NCBI RefSeq assembly: GCF_900103865.1
Contig: NZ_FNII01000017.1
Location: 1-64,000, forward strand
Length of the DNA stretch: 64,000 nucleotides
Source: Vreelandella arcis
GTDB taxonomy: Bacteria; Pseudomonadota; Gammaproteobacteria; Pseudomonadales; Halomonadaceae
Direction of reading: 5' to 3'
In this document: positions 15,440-24,247 of the stretch, in pieces
Numbering within the stretch: the stretch's first letter is position 1
Layout of the letters: each line of letters begins with the position of its first letter
Notes under the pieces: generated by a model
The model's input: only the letters and a program-made list of their open reading frames with translations
Database searches by the model: none
Told to the model about the DNA's origin: nothing
Made by a program: the position numbers and the translations under genes

Positions 15440-17902
15440 TCAGAATTCAAAGCGAACACCGCTATAGAATGTTCTGGGGTCACCCACGCTTATACGAGTG
15501 TTGCCTCCTGAGGCAACAATATACTCTTCATCTGTAACGTTCTTGACACCTAGGTCGAAACGTAAGCGATCACCGCTACCAACAGGTAGGTAGTACCAGA
15601 GTCCGGCATCAACAACGGTATAGTCACCAAGCTCAAAGCCACGGAGAGTCTCGCCAATGTTGTTTCTATGGCCGTTATCGCCATAGCGGTTGCTTGCATA
15701 GGTAATGCCGCTGCCGATACCTAGCCCTCGAAGCGCACTTTCTGGGTTCTGAAATTCATAGCTCGCCCAAAGGCTAGCAGTCGTATCAGGGACGTTACGT
15801 GGTTGGTTACCGTTTGTTGCATCATTATCGCTGACGATCTCAGCATCAAGAAAACCAATGGCGCCACGCAAGTTGAAGCCATCTATGGGGTTAGCTGCCA
15901 TGGAAATTTCTATACCCTGGGATCTGATACCACCCGTTGGAACAGGCTCTCCATTGATGTTTTCGACCACATTGTCTTCGCGAAGATCAAAAATAGCCCC
16001 AGTAATAAAGTAACGGTTATCGGCTGAGCTCCATTTTATGCCCGTTTCTACCTGTTGTCCCTCACGGGGATCCTGCTCAAAGACTTCTTGATTTCCTACA
16101 TATATATTTTGAGGCTCGAATGTGTCTGCATAGCTGAGGTATAGATTCAGGCCCGGCATGGTTTCCCAGACCAATCCGATTCCCTTCGTAAGCTTACTGC
16201 TGCTACCTGAGTCGATATCGCTTGTTGAACCTGTCAAATAGTTATCGCTATGGTAACTGTTCTCGGATATCTCATATCTAAGCCCAAGGTCAAGCGTCAC
16301 TGTATCCGTTAGCGAGAACTCGGTAGCCGAAAATACGCCATGTGATTTTTGACTAACGTCGTAAAATTGGTCGCTACTGGGGGAATCTAGGTCATTGATA
16401 AGAGTGAAAGAGTCAGGCGATGAGACAGTGCCCCCAACCTGAGAATTTCCGCCTAAGTAACGCCACTCATGGCTGAACTCTCGATACTCAACCCCCGTTG
16501 CCACTCGTATAGGTATAGCCGCATCGATTTCACCGATGAGCTGAGAGCGGGCAAACTTGTATGTCCGTACGCCGTCCTGGTTGGCACCGACACGCCTGGA
16601 CAATGTTTCTCTATCGTCGCCAACAGAGATGACTTCGGCACGTAGATCCTCTGACGTTGCTCTAGAATAAAAGACCTTATTGTCGATTTCCCAGGCTGGA
16701 TCTGCCAACGGAATTACAATGTCTAGCTCAGCTAGGTGATACTCATGGTCTCGTTCGTTTGGGATATTACCATCAAAGCGAGTGTCAAAAGGAACATCCG
16801 CTAATCTACGCTGCGAATCCCCATAAGGTACCGTAATTAATCCCCTATCTATCTCTCTTCGATCCCTAGAGTACTCATGATTAAATCCTACTTGCACACC
16901 GGAGTCCCCCTGCCAGAGCAATGCGGAGGATAGAAACTGCCTATCGACCGAGGTATCGCGAAATGTTTCGCTGTCCTCAAGGGAGCCTGTGATCCGGTAG
17001 GCCAAGTTTTGACTGTCACCGACAGGGCCAGTGAGATCAACGGTTCCACGACGTTGCCCATGCTCATCGAAAGTTGTCGAGATTGAATGCTCACGTTGAA
17101 ACTGTGGCTGCTTGGTTTCTATATTGACGATGCCACCTGGCGACATACGGCCAATATCTGCAACGGGGCCTTTAATGAGCTGAATGTTATCGATAGTTGC
17201 CGGATCAATGCGGCTTTCATGGCTAAAAGGCACGCCGTTCCGATAAAAATTATCGTTGCGGTCGAAGCCGCGAATCAGTGCCTGCTCGCGGGTGCCGCCA
17301 TAACCATCACCCACAACCACATTGGGCGAAAGGCGGAAGGCATCGGCCATTTCTCTTGCTTGTTGGTCGAGCAGGAACTGTTCAGGAATGACGTCGATTG
17401 TTCGTGGTACATCAATAATGTCTTTAGGAAGACGCATTGAGGAGTCGGCGTAGCGGCCTTCATAGCGGGCAGGTAGGGTGCCGTAGACCGAAACGGTTTC
17501 TAAGTTCTGATCAGCTCGCGCATTCAAGATCTCCAACCGATAACTACCATCGGCGCTGCGCAGGGGTGCAAGGCCTGTGCCTGCCAGCAAGCGCTCCAAA
17601 CCTTCGCTGACTCCATAGTTGCCCTGCAGCCCAGCGGTTTGCTTGCCAGCGGTCAAGGTGGCATCGAAGGCAATCTCGATGCCTGCACTGACCGCGAAAC
17701 GGTTTAAAGCCGTATCGAGCTGTCCTGCTTCAATGGAATAGCGTTGCGAAGCGGCGGCACTCTGCCCTGCTGCTTGCTGGGCAAGCGCCGTAGCGGGTAG
17801 GCCTACCAAGCAACCGGCGAGCAGGCCGTATTGAATGGCTCGCGAAATGGCGCGGGCCAAAGGCGTTCGGATAAAGCGTGAGTGCGCTTGCTGTGTCGTC
17901 AT
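15440..17902 (-). CDS. TonB-dependent siderophore receptor 1, transducer type with STN domain
   Basis: An 820-residue outer-membrane receptor. In order: a signal peptide (cleaved near TALAQQ), an STN signalling domain (about 54-124, from RYSIEAGQLDTALNRFA to GSYRLE), a TonB box (ETVSVYG, 135-141), a plug with PRTIDVIPEQFL and IRGFDRNDNFYRNG, and a 22-strand barrel ending in GVRFEF. The STN domain in the periplasm signals ligand occupancy to the adjacent FecR, which releases FecI. The barrel resembles hydroxamate/catecholate siderophore receptors (FpvA/FhuE type); the ligand is unknown. The STN-coding part is about 60% GC by hand count while plug and barrel are about 42-50%. The start at 17902 has GGGGAT upstream. 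Confidence 0.9.
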   Translation of the reverse strand: MTTQQAHSRFIRTPLARAISRAIQYGLLAGCLVGLPATALAQQAAGQSAAASQRYSIEAGQLDTALNRFAVSAGIEIAFDATLTAGKQTAGLQGNYGVSEGLERLLAGTGLAPLRSADGSYRLEILNARADQNLETVSVYGTLPARYEGRYADSSMRLPKDIIDVPRTIDVIPEQFLLDQQAREMADAFRLSPNVVVGDGYGGTREQALIRGFDRNDNFYRNGVPFSHESRIDPATIDNIQLIKGPVADIGRMSPGGIVNIETKQPQFQREHSISTTFDEHGQRRGTVDLTGPVGDSQNLAYRITGSLEDSETFRDTSVDRQFLSSALLWQGDSGVQVGFNHEYSRDRREIDRGLITVPYGDSQRRLADVPFDTRFDGNIPNERDHEYHLAELDIVIPLADPAWEIDNKVFYSRATSEDLRAEVISVGDDRETLSRRVGANQDGVRTYKFARSQLIGEIDAAIPIRVATGVEYREFSHEWRYLGGNSQVGGTVSSPDSFTLINDLDSPSSDQFYDVSQKSHGVFSATEFSLTDTVTLDLGLRYEISENSYHSDNYLTGSTSDIDSGSSSKLTKGIGLVWETMPGLNLYLSYADTFEPQNIYVGNQEVFEQDPREGQQVETGIKWSSADNRYFITGAIFDLREDNVVENINGEPVPTGGIRSQGIEISMAANPIDGFNLRGAIGFLDAEIVSDNDATNGNQPRNVPDTTASLWASYEFQNPESALRGLGIGSGITYASNRYGDNGHRNNIGETLRGFELGDYTVVDAGLWYYLPVGSGDRLRFDLGVKNVTDEEYIVASGGNTRISVGDPRTFYSGVRFEF

Positions 17903-17994
17903 GAGGATCCCCGTTAAGTGATGCATTTTTATGTCTACATCTCCCATTCCGAACGAGAACGAGAATCCCTCAATGTTTTCTGAATTTTTTCTTT

Positions 17995-18990
17995 CTAGTT
18001 TTCGTGAGTATTACGCGACGCGACCGTAACCCATAATGGCGTTCGGTAGACCACCTTTAATGACAGTGCATCGGCAAGACTAGCCAGGGCGCGGTCGGTA
18101 TCTTGCAGCGAGAACACGCCGCTCACCCGCCGGTCGGCCACCTCCGGTGCGCAGCGCACCACGCCATGGCGATAGCGGGCCAATATCTCGACCACGTCAC
18201 TAACTCGCATGCCTTCGGCCACCAGCCGCCCCTGAAAGCGGGCCAATCCAGCGGGTTCCAAGGGCGCCGGTGGCGATACCCCATCAGCACTCATGGCAGC
18301 CTGCTGACCAGCATCCAGCGTCGCCCGCTCATCACTTCCACGCCGCTCCAGGGCCACCCGTCCCTCATAAACGGCCACTTGGGTGCTGTCAGAATGCTGT
18401 TGCACGCTGAAGCGGGTTCCCAGCGGATAAGAAAGCCCTTCCTGGGTCATAACGCTGAACGCCCGGGCGTCCGGTGTTTTTGCCGTGGTGATCAGCACCC
18501 CGCCACGCAGAAGGTGGAGTCGCCGCTGGTGAGCATCGAACCTTACGTCGATGGCAGTATCGGTATCCAACACCAGATGAGTGCCATCGCTCAGCGTCAG
18601 TTCGCGACTCTCACCAATACCAGTGGCGTAGTCGGCGAACTGGCGCTGCCACTGGGGCGTGCGCGGTAGTCCAAACCCCAGCCCGCCCAACAACACAGCC
18701 AAGCCACCCCATTGCAGCAAGCCCCGCCGGGAGACCTGGGAAGACGAAAAAAGCTCGCTACGAGCAGCGTGACGCGGCAGTGCGGCCAACCGGCCATCAA
18801 TCGCTTGCAACTGCTGCCAGGCTCGCTCATGTTCAGGCGATGCTTGTCGCCAGGCCAGGCAAGCGTCGCGCTGCGCCTCGCTAATGTCGTCGCTCCATAG
18901 TCGCGCCATCCACAGGCTGGCCTGCTCTAGCACGGCAGGATCGATGGTCTTCTGGGAGGCGTCGGCGGACGTGCGGCTCATGGCATTCAC
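17995..18990 (-). CDS. FecR-family anti-sigma regulator 1
   Basis: A 331-residue single-pass inner-membrane regulator. The N-terminal cytoplasmic DUF4880 domain (about 18-60, with ASLWMARLWS and CLAWRQASPEHERAWQQL) binds the sigma factor. A twin-arginine pair (SRRGLL, 87-91) immediately precedes the membrane segment at about 93-108. The periplasmic FecR domain follows (GESRELTLSDGTHLVLDTDTA). It ends with an STN-like segment that meets the receptor. It keeps its sigma factor inactive, or activates it, until receptor 1 is occupied. The GTG at 18990 directly abuts the sigma stop codon (TGA-GTG); an ATG three codons later is an alternative. Confidence 0.88.
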   Translation of the reverse strand: MNAMSRTSADASQKTIDPAVLEQASLWMARLWSDDISEAQRDACLAWRQASPEHERAWQQLQAIDGRLAALPRHAARSELFSSSQVSRRGLLQWGGLAVLLGGLGFGLPRTPQWQRQFADYATGIGESRELTLSDGTHLVLDTDTAIDVRFDAHQRRLHLLRGGVLITTAKTPDARAFSVMTQEGLSYPLGTRFSVQQHSDSTQVAVYEGRVALERRGSDERATLDAGQQAAMSADGVSPPAPLEPAGLARFQGRLVAEGMRVSDVVEILARYRHGVVRCAPEVADRRVSGVFSLQDTDRALASLADALSLKVVYRTPLWVTVASRNTHEN

Positions 18991-19515
18991 TCAGGGTTGA
19001 GATTCGCTTATCGCACGGTGGCAGGCCAGCAGTGCCCGGGCGATATATTTCTCTACCGAAGAGACCGAGACACTCAGCGTCTCGGCAATGTCTTGGTAGC
19101 TCTGGCCATCCAGGCGGCACATAAGGAAAGCCCGGCGAGGCTTGTCGGGAAGCTCATGGAGCAGCGTATCGATCTCTACCAGCGCTTCGATAGTGAGTGC
19201 TTGCTCCTCGGGAGAAGGCGAGACTGTCTCTGGAAGCAGGCTGAGGGTTTCCAAATAGGCGGTTTCGATTCGCCGACGGCGGTAATGGTCCACGACCAGC
19301 CCTTTGGCGATTTGGGTCAAAAAACGGCGTGACTGTTCCGGCGCTGGCGTAGTGCCCCGCGCCAGTATGCGTAGGTAGGTATCGTGCGCTAGGTCAGCAG
19401 CGGTATGGGAACAGCCCAGTTTGGCGCTCAACCAGCGCCGCAGCCAGCTATGATGATTGTGATAGAGGGCGTCGAAAGGAACCTCGCTTCCGCCCTGTTG
19501 CTTTATCGATACCAT
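18991..19515 (-). CDS. FecI-type ECF sigma factor 1
   Basis: A 174-residue extracytoplasmic-function sigma factor of the iron-starvation group. Region 2 includes AADLAHDTYLRIL and the DNA-melting segment RFLTQIAKGLVVDHYRRRR. Region 4 has LPDKPRRAFLMCRLDGQSYQDIAETLSVSVSSVEKYIARAL, a helix-turn-helix that reads the -35 box. It should drive receptor 1. The frame is open further up to 19602, but that part is a Fur box, so the ATG at 19515, which gives a normal-length protein, is chosen despite a weak ribosome site. It heads FecI-FecR-receptor-binding protein. Confidence 0.87.
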   Translation of the reverse strand: MVSIKQQGGSEVPFDALYHNHHSWLRRWLSAKLGCSHTAADLAHDTYLRILARGTTPAPEQSRRFLTQIAKGLVVDHYRRRRIETAYLETLSLLPETVSPSPEEQALTIEALVEIDTLLHELPDKPRRAFLMCRLDGQSYQDIAETLSVSVSSVEKYIARALLACHRAISESQP

Positions 19516-19580
19516 CGCCCGTTGCCATTGATTGCCTGTGCCAACTGCCCCCAAAAAAAGGGGCAAAACCAGATGCAAAC

Positions 19581-19604
19581 AATAAGTGATAATACTTATC
19601 ATTA
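19581..19604. promoter_or_regulatory. Fur box upstream of FecI 1
   Basis: It contains GATAATACTTATC inside AATAAGTGATAATACTTATC, closely matching overlapping GATAAT hexamers of the Fur consensus. It lies about 70 bases before the sigma start, so iron represses the signalling unit. Confidence 0.8.
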
Positions 19605-19647
19605 CAAATCATAAGGCGATGAAGAGCCCGCAGATGACAGAGCGTCG

Positions 19648-20553
19648 CTAGGGAGTGGTCGGTTCCTCCAGTGCCTCGACGAGGGCGTCAGCAAATCGTC
19701 GAGCAGAGGGGTGAACTCCGCCTATCCAAAACGAAGATGGTAATACGACAAAATCTCCACGCTGGACGCTAGGAAGGTAACGCCACATGCCGCTATTTTC
19801 GATATTGTGTTCGATACCTGTGGGATTTCCACTTTCTATGATAACCAGTCTCGCATCTTCAACATTGAAGAGCTCTCTTATACTGATCAGTGAATACCCC
19901 CACTGATTGGTCTGTTGTTTCCATGCATTACTTAGCCCTAGCCGCTTTAGCACCCCCTGGAACAGGCTATTTTCGCCATATACTCGCATGTACTGTTCAT
20001 TCATTAATTGGATAATCAATAAAGGTGGCTGTGGTTCCAATGCACTCTGCAGAGAACGCAAATGGACTTGAGTGTTAGCAACCAACTTCTCTGCTTTATG
20101 TCTTCTGCCTGCCAGTGCCCCAACTTCAAGTACAAATGAATCGAAACGCGCCCATAAGTCGTCATCAATATCATTCGCAAAAGGGAAATTGTGAATAATA
20201 GAAAAAGGTGCAATATCTGCCAACATAACGCCCATACGAGTCTGTCGAGGCGCAAGGAGTATACGGTGTGAACCAATACTACTTAACAGTTCCATATTAG
20301 GAAATATTTGGCTCCCAACACTAGTGATATCAGCATCAGTATAGCTGTTACCGGTCCATGTGTGGAAACCCGAAACATTACCCATAAGAACAGGGCCAGG
20401 ATCCAACGCAAGGAGTGCTTCCGCAACAGTCCAGTCAAAAACCGAAGTAGAAGAGGGCGCTTTATTTGCCAGTGCCGGGTTAAAAATCAAAAAAAAGCTA
20501 ATAAAAAAATAAGAGGGGCACCATAATATTAATAAAAGCTTATAAAACCTCAC
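19648..20553 (-). CDS. FhuD-like siderophore-binding protein 2
   Basis: A 301-residue periplasmic iron-siderophore binding protein, parallel to binding protein 1. The GTG at 20553 is chosen because GAAGGAG lies seven bases before it and it begins a clean signal peptide (VRFYKLLLILWC through NPALA). The frame is open 21 codons further up without a ribosome site. The C-lobe block MRVYGENSLFQGVLKRLGL followed by NAWKQQTNQWGYS is nearly the same in binding protein 4. It is the last gene of the run fhuB-fhuF-yojI-fecI-fecR-receptor 2. The gene is strikingly AT-rich (one sampled row 33% GC) next to the roughly 60% GC FecR/FecI genes, which suggests separate acquisition. Confidence 0.82.
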   Translation of the reverse strand: MRFYKLLLILWCPSYFFISFFLIFNPALANKAPSSTSVFDWTVAEALLALDPGPVLMGNVSGFHTWTGNSYTDADITSVGSQIFPNMELLSSIGSHRILLAPRQTRMGVMLADIAPFSIIHNFPFANDIDDDLWARFDSFVLEVGALAGRRHKAEKLVANTQVHLRSLQSALEPQPPLLIIQLMNEQYMRVYGENSLFQGVLKRLGLSNAWKQQTNQWGYSLISIRELFNVEDARLVIIESGNPTGIEHNIENSGMWRYLPSVQRGDFVVLPSSFWIGGVHPSARRFADALVEALEEPTTP

Positions 20554-20632
20554 TGTGAACTCCTTCAGAAGAAAAAAGAAACCGGGGAGGAACTTGCCAG
20601 TTTTCATTTTTTTCAATGACCATTACACACCA

Positions 20633-20658
20633 CTCAGCCCCACTGAAGCAGGGCTGAG
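20633..20658. other. Hairpin between receptor 2 and binding protein 2
   Basis: CTCAGCCC and GGGCTGAG around a 10-base loop. No T run follows on the minus strand. It holds the same place in the operon as the hairpin at 15388 although the sequence is unrelated, so a role in differential expression is plausible. Confidence 0.6.
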
Positions 20659-20694
20659 AAAGGCACCTTTTCTACAATGTTACATTCTCATTCA

Positions 20695-23127
20695 TTAAAA
20701 CTCGTATTTCATCGTCGCCATGAAGTTGCGTGGTGCGCCGTAATAGTTATGCTTGGTTACACCTCGAACGGCAGAGTAATAATTTTTATCAGTCAGATTA
20801 TTGCCAGTTATTGAAAAGTCCAAATTTTCACTGACACGATAGCCGACCATGGCTGATACTGTGGTATAGCCTCCTTGCTCAATAAAGTTATCGTCACTTT
20901 TGGCGTAAAGACTGCTGACTGTATTCATGCCGGCACCGACTCGCCAGCCCTGACTAGGATCGTCGCTGAAGCGGTAACGTGACCACAGATTAAAGTTATG
21001 CTTCGGTGTATCTGGTGAAAGCGTGAGCCCCTCCGAGTTAGCATCTCTCACGAACTCAGTCTCTGTATAGGCGTAACCTGCACTGAGATCCCAACGGGGC
21101 AAAAGCTGACCGCTGACTTCCAGCTCGAAGCCCTCACTCCTTGCTTCACCAATTGGAATTGAGAAACCAGGATTATTAGGGTCAGCATAGGCGCGGTTGG
21201 TGTCTTCAATACGGAAGACTGCAGCATGCCAGTTCAAGTCACCCCCAGCATGGGAGCCCTTAACGCCGACCTCGTACTGCTCACCTTCTCTTGGCTTGAT
21301 AGGATCGCCATCGCTATCCATAGCCGTTTGCGGTTGAAATATACCTGTGTAACTGGTGTATATGTTGAGCTCATCGTTGAGTCTATAGATTAAGCCAGCG
21401 TAAGGAATAAATTCAGTACCATCGTCACTGGACCTTTCACCACCAAGCAAGTTATCCGTTTCCCACCAATTGACACGACCACCAAGAGCAATCGTGAAAT
21501 CATCTATAATGTTGAAGCGAACTTGTCCATAAGTGGCATATTGTTCAACAACAAACTCATTCTGACCGGGGGGGCCATCGAAATCTGGTTCAGCTCGGTC
21601 ATTCTTTGGATCGAATAGATTCTGAGGAAGGTATTGAGGGTCACCGTAGGTCCACTCATTTCTTAGCTCACTATTCTGGTAACTGGTTCCAATCACAGCT
21701 TGATGGGTCGCCCCAGCCAATTGGAACGGTGAGTTAACCTGTGCCTCGAAATAATCGTCCTGTTTCTCAAGCTCCCAAGCGAGCTGGCGGATCCAAAAGT
21801 CGCCGGTGCCCCGATCTGCGGGAAGCATCCCCTCACTACTTTTTCTCAGATTGGCATCGCGATCCAGCCGATTGGCCTTCAGCGTTAATTCGCCACCGTT
21901 GGCGAGGCGATGTTCAAGTTCCAAGAAATAGCGCTGCGCATCCCCGCTCTGCTTGTCCCAGTCGGATCCGAGGTAGGTAGAGCGGTCTACATTCGTGAAT
22001 GTGCCATCACTGTAGGTGGGTAAGCCAGAGTGGGGGCGGAATTCTTCATCCTGCACAGTTACGCCCATTGAAAGCGTCGTGTCGGGAGATAAGTCGAACT
22101 CCAATGTGCCATAGCCAACCTGGTTCTCTGAGTAGACGTGGTCGATGAAAGAATCCCTATCATCATAGACGCCAACGAAGCGCCCTCGAACTCGCCCTTC
22201 GCTGTCCAGTGCGCCGGTAACGTCGACAACACCCCGGTAAGCATCATTCGTACCGGCAGAAAGGGAAACAGAGGATTGGTTTTCAGATAGGGCGCGTTTG
22301 CGCACCAGGTTGATGGTACCGCTGGGCTCTCCGGATCCATGAATAATCCCCGCAGGCCCACGTAGAACCTCAATACGATCAAGCAGGGCTGTGTCAAATA
22401 CTCCAGCGCTTTCCCAGGCACTTCCTGCACTCTGAGCAGGGCTGCCATCCATCAGAAAGGAATCGACGCTATATCCCCGTGTTTTGATTTCGTACTGATT
22501 GGTTCCGTACTCACTCACGGTCATACCAGTGACATTGCGTATGGCCTCGGCCAATGAGGTAGTCCCTTGGTCATCCAAGCGTTCCCGCGTTACGACGCTA
22601 ATGGACTGAGGCGTTTCCTTCACCGACTGCGCACCCAAGCCGATGGTAGCGCTTTCACTCGTATAGGAATTACTGTTCTCGGTCATGCCGTAAGGCAGGC
22701 GCTTTCCGGTTACCTCCAGCGCCGACAACGCCACATCAGCCGCCCGCTCTTCCAACCGATAACTACCATCACCCTGCCGTACAGCCCTTAACCCCGTTCC
22801 ATCCAATAGCCGCTCCAGCCCTTCATCGACTCGATACTGGCCTTGCAGGCCGGGGCTTTGGCGGCCTTCCCCCAGCTCGCCAGCGCCGCTGATAAAAACA
22901 CCCGACTCGGCGGCGAATCGGTTGATGACGCTGCTGACCGGGCCGCTGGCAATATCATAGTGGCGTGCTTGCTGCTGGGTGACTTGAGCTATGGCGGGCT
23001 GCGATAGCAGCGGCACGGTCAGTAATCCGACGGCGGCAAAGTGAACCGCCAGCGCCAAGGCGCGGCGGTTAAGCGTCGGTTGGTGCTTGGCAGTAGGCGG
23101 TTGAAGTGCAGTGCGCTGGTGGAGCAT
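20695..23127 (-). CDS. TonB-dependent siderophore receptor 2, transducer type with STN domain
   Basis: An 810-residue outer-membrane receptor: signal peptide to about 48 (QPAIAQ), STN domain about 56-127 (HYDIASGPVSSVINRFAAE to GSYRLEE), TonB box near SALEVTGK, plug (ETPQSISVVTRERLDDQG and VLRGPAGIIHGSGEPSGTINLVRK), and a barrel ending in MATMKYEF. The plug is of the FhuE/FpvA class. The receptor lies next to FecR 2, which should sense its state. Composition changes sharply after the STN domain: about 60-68% GC in the first 430 bases against about 38-50% in the sampled barrel. The ribosome site AAGGGGAACC is complementary to two upstream repeats (see 23131-23198). Confidence 0.9.
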   Translation of the reverse strand: MLHQRTALQPPTAKHQPTLNRRALALAVHFAAVGLLTVPLLSQPAIAQVTQQQARHYDIASGPVSSVINRFAAESGVFISGAGELGEGRQSPGLQGQYRVDEGLERLLDGTGLRAVRQGDGSYRLEERAADVALSALEVTGKRLPYGMTENSNSYTSESATIGLGAQSVKETPQSISVVTRERLDDQGTTSLAEAIRNVTGMTVSEYGTNQYEIKTRGYSVDSFLMDGSPAQSAGSAWESAGVFDTALLDRIEVLRGPAGIIHGSGEPSGTINLVRKRALSENQSSVSLSAGTNDAYRGVVDVTGALDSEGRVRGRFVGVYDDRDSFIDHVYSENQVGYGTLEFDLSPDTTLSMGVTVQDEEFRPHSGLPTYSDGTFTNVDRSTYLGSDWDKQSGDAQRYFLELEHRLANGGELTLKANRLDRDANLRKSSEGMLPADRGTGDFWIRQLAWELEKQDDYFEAQVNSPFQLAGATHQAVIGTSYQNSELRNEWTYGDPQYLPQNLFDPKNDRAEPDFDGPPGQNEFVVEQYATYGQVRFNIIDDFTIALGGRVNWWETDNLLGGERSSDDGTEFIPYAGLIYRLNDELNIYTSYTGIFQPQTAMDSDGDPIKPREGEQYEVGVKGSHAGGDLNWHAAVFRIEDTNRAYADPNNPGFSIPIGEARSEGFELEVSGQLLPRWDLSAGYAYTETEFVRDANSEGLTLSPDTPKHNFNLWSRYRFSDDPSQGWRVGAGMNTVSSLYAKSDDNFIEQGGYTTVSAMVGYRVSENLDFSITGNNLTDKNYYSAVRGVTKHNYYGAPRNFMATMKYEF

Positions 23128-23130
23128 ATC

Positions 23131-23198
23131 GGTTCCCCTTGCAGATACGTTTTAAGTGCTTATAAAGGGGAATCGAACCAGCGCGAAAAAGGGGAACC
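23131..23198 (-). promoter_or_regulatory. Leader of receptor 2 with complementary copies of its ribosome site
   Basis: On the transcript, AAGGGGAACC (top 23131-23140) is the Shine-Dalgarno region of receptor 2. GGUUCCCCUU, its exact 10-base complement, occurs about 50 bases upstream (top 23189-23198), and an 8-base complement UUCCCCUU occurs at 23165-23172. Either can pair with and hide the ribosome site. Alternatively the repeats are protein-binding sites in DNA. Confidence 0.55.
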
Positions 23199-23221
23199 AG
23201 AAAAACCACTTTTTTCTCTTT

Positions 23222-24247
23222 TTATTCCTCGCTGGAGCTTGCTTCGCCTGCCTCGATTTTGATCCACCAGGGCATTACCCGGCGCACCTTTACCGGCAGC
23301 GTGGTCTCGACCATGTTCAAGGTGCGCTCTAGGTCATCGAGCGGGAAAGCGCCGAGCAGGGTGAGGTTCGCCACCGCCGGGTCGACCTCAAGGCGGCCAC
23401 GGTGATGGCGGCTAAGCGTTGCGACGAAGCTCTTAAGCGACATGTTCTCGGCTAGAAGAATGCCGTTGGCCCAAGCTTCCCGACGGCCTTCGGCGGGCGT
23501 GAGCTCACCGATGCGGTCAGCGGCGTAGTGAGCCTGCTGCCCGGCATTGACCACCTGCCGCTGGCTCGCATGCTGAGCATCGCCCAGGGTCTGGATGGCC
23601 ACGGCGCCGTCAAACACCGCTAGCAGTTCGCCTGATGGCTGCTCACCCACGCTAAAACGCGTGCCCAAGGGCGTTAGTCGCGCACTGCGGGTATCCAGGT
23701 AAAACGGTCTTTCGGTGTCTTTGCCTGTCTCTATCAGCACCTCGCCAGCCACCAGCGCCAAGCGGCGCTGCGCTTGATCGTAATCGACATTCAGTGCCGA
23801 AGCGCTGCTTAGCCAGACCTGGGTGCCATCCTCCAGCACGATGCGGGTGACTTCGCCGGTGGCGGTGTGATAATCGGCGCTCCATTGCTGTACCAGCCTT
23901 GGCAGCGGTGTGCTTTGCCAGAGCGCGGCGGTGAGTACAGAGACCAGCGCGAGCGTGACCAGTCCGCCGAATAGATGACGCCGCCCCTGCCGCCGTTGGC
24001 GCGCGGTGCTGATCACGCTGTCAGCGGTTTGGCGTTCATCTTCGTCTAGATGCTCGGTGAAGCGGCGGCTGACGCCCTCCACCTGTTGCCAGGCCCAGCG
24101 ATGGGTGTCGTTGGCATCCCGCCATGCTTGCCAGCGTTGACGCTCGGTAGCCGACAACTCCCCCGCTTGCCATTCAGCAAACCACTCGGCGGCCTCCGCC
24201 AACGCGCGGCGCTTGGCGGCTTCATCGGGGCTGGCGGCAGAAGCCAT
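23222..24247 (-). CDS. FecR-family anti-sigma regulator 2
   Basis: A 341-residue FecR paralogue with the same plan as FecR 1: cytoplasmic DUF4880 part (AAEWFAEWQAG, WQAWRDANDTHRWAWQQVEGV), an RR pair (GRRHLFGG, 88-95) just ahead of the single membrane helix (about 94-110), and a periplasmic FecR domain (GEVTRIVLEDGTQVWLSSASALNVDY). A C-terminal STN-like domain follows (LSRHHRGRLEVDPAVANLTLLGAFPLDDLERTL). The ATG follows the sigma stop codon with no gap (TAA-ATG), so it is translated by coupling. It should transmit the signal of receptor 2 to FecI 2. Confidence 0.88.
   Translation of the reverse strand: MASAASPDEAAKRRALAEAAEWFAEWQAGELSATERQRWQAWRDANDTHRWAWQQVEGVSRRFTEHLDEDERQTADSVISTARQRRQGRRHLFGGLVTLALVSVLTAALWQSTPLPRLVQQWSADYHTATGEVTRIVLEDGTQVWLSSASALNVDYDQAQRRLALVAGEVLIETGKDTERPFYLDTRSARLTPLGTRFSVGEQPSGELLAVFDGAVAIQTLGDAQHASQRQVVNAGQQAHYAADRIGELTPAEGRREAWANGILLAENMSLKSFVATLSRHHRGRLEVDPAVANLTLLGAFPLDDLERTLNMVETTLPVKVRRVMPWWIKIEAGEASSSEE

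Noticed and set aside
19516-19602. Upstream start of FecI 1
   Set aside because: The extra codons are encoded by the Fur box and lack a ribosome site.
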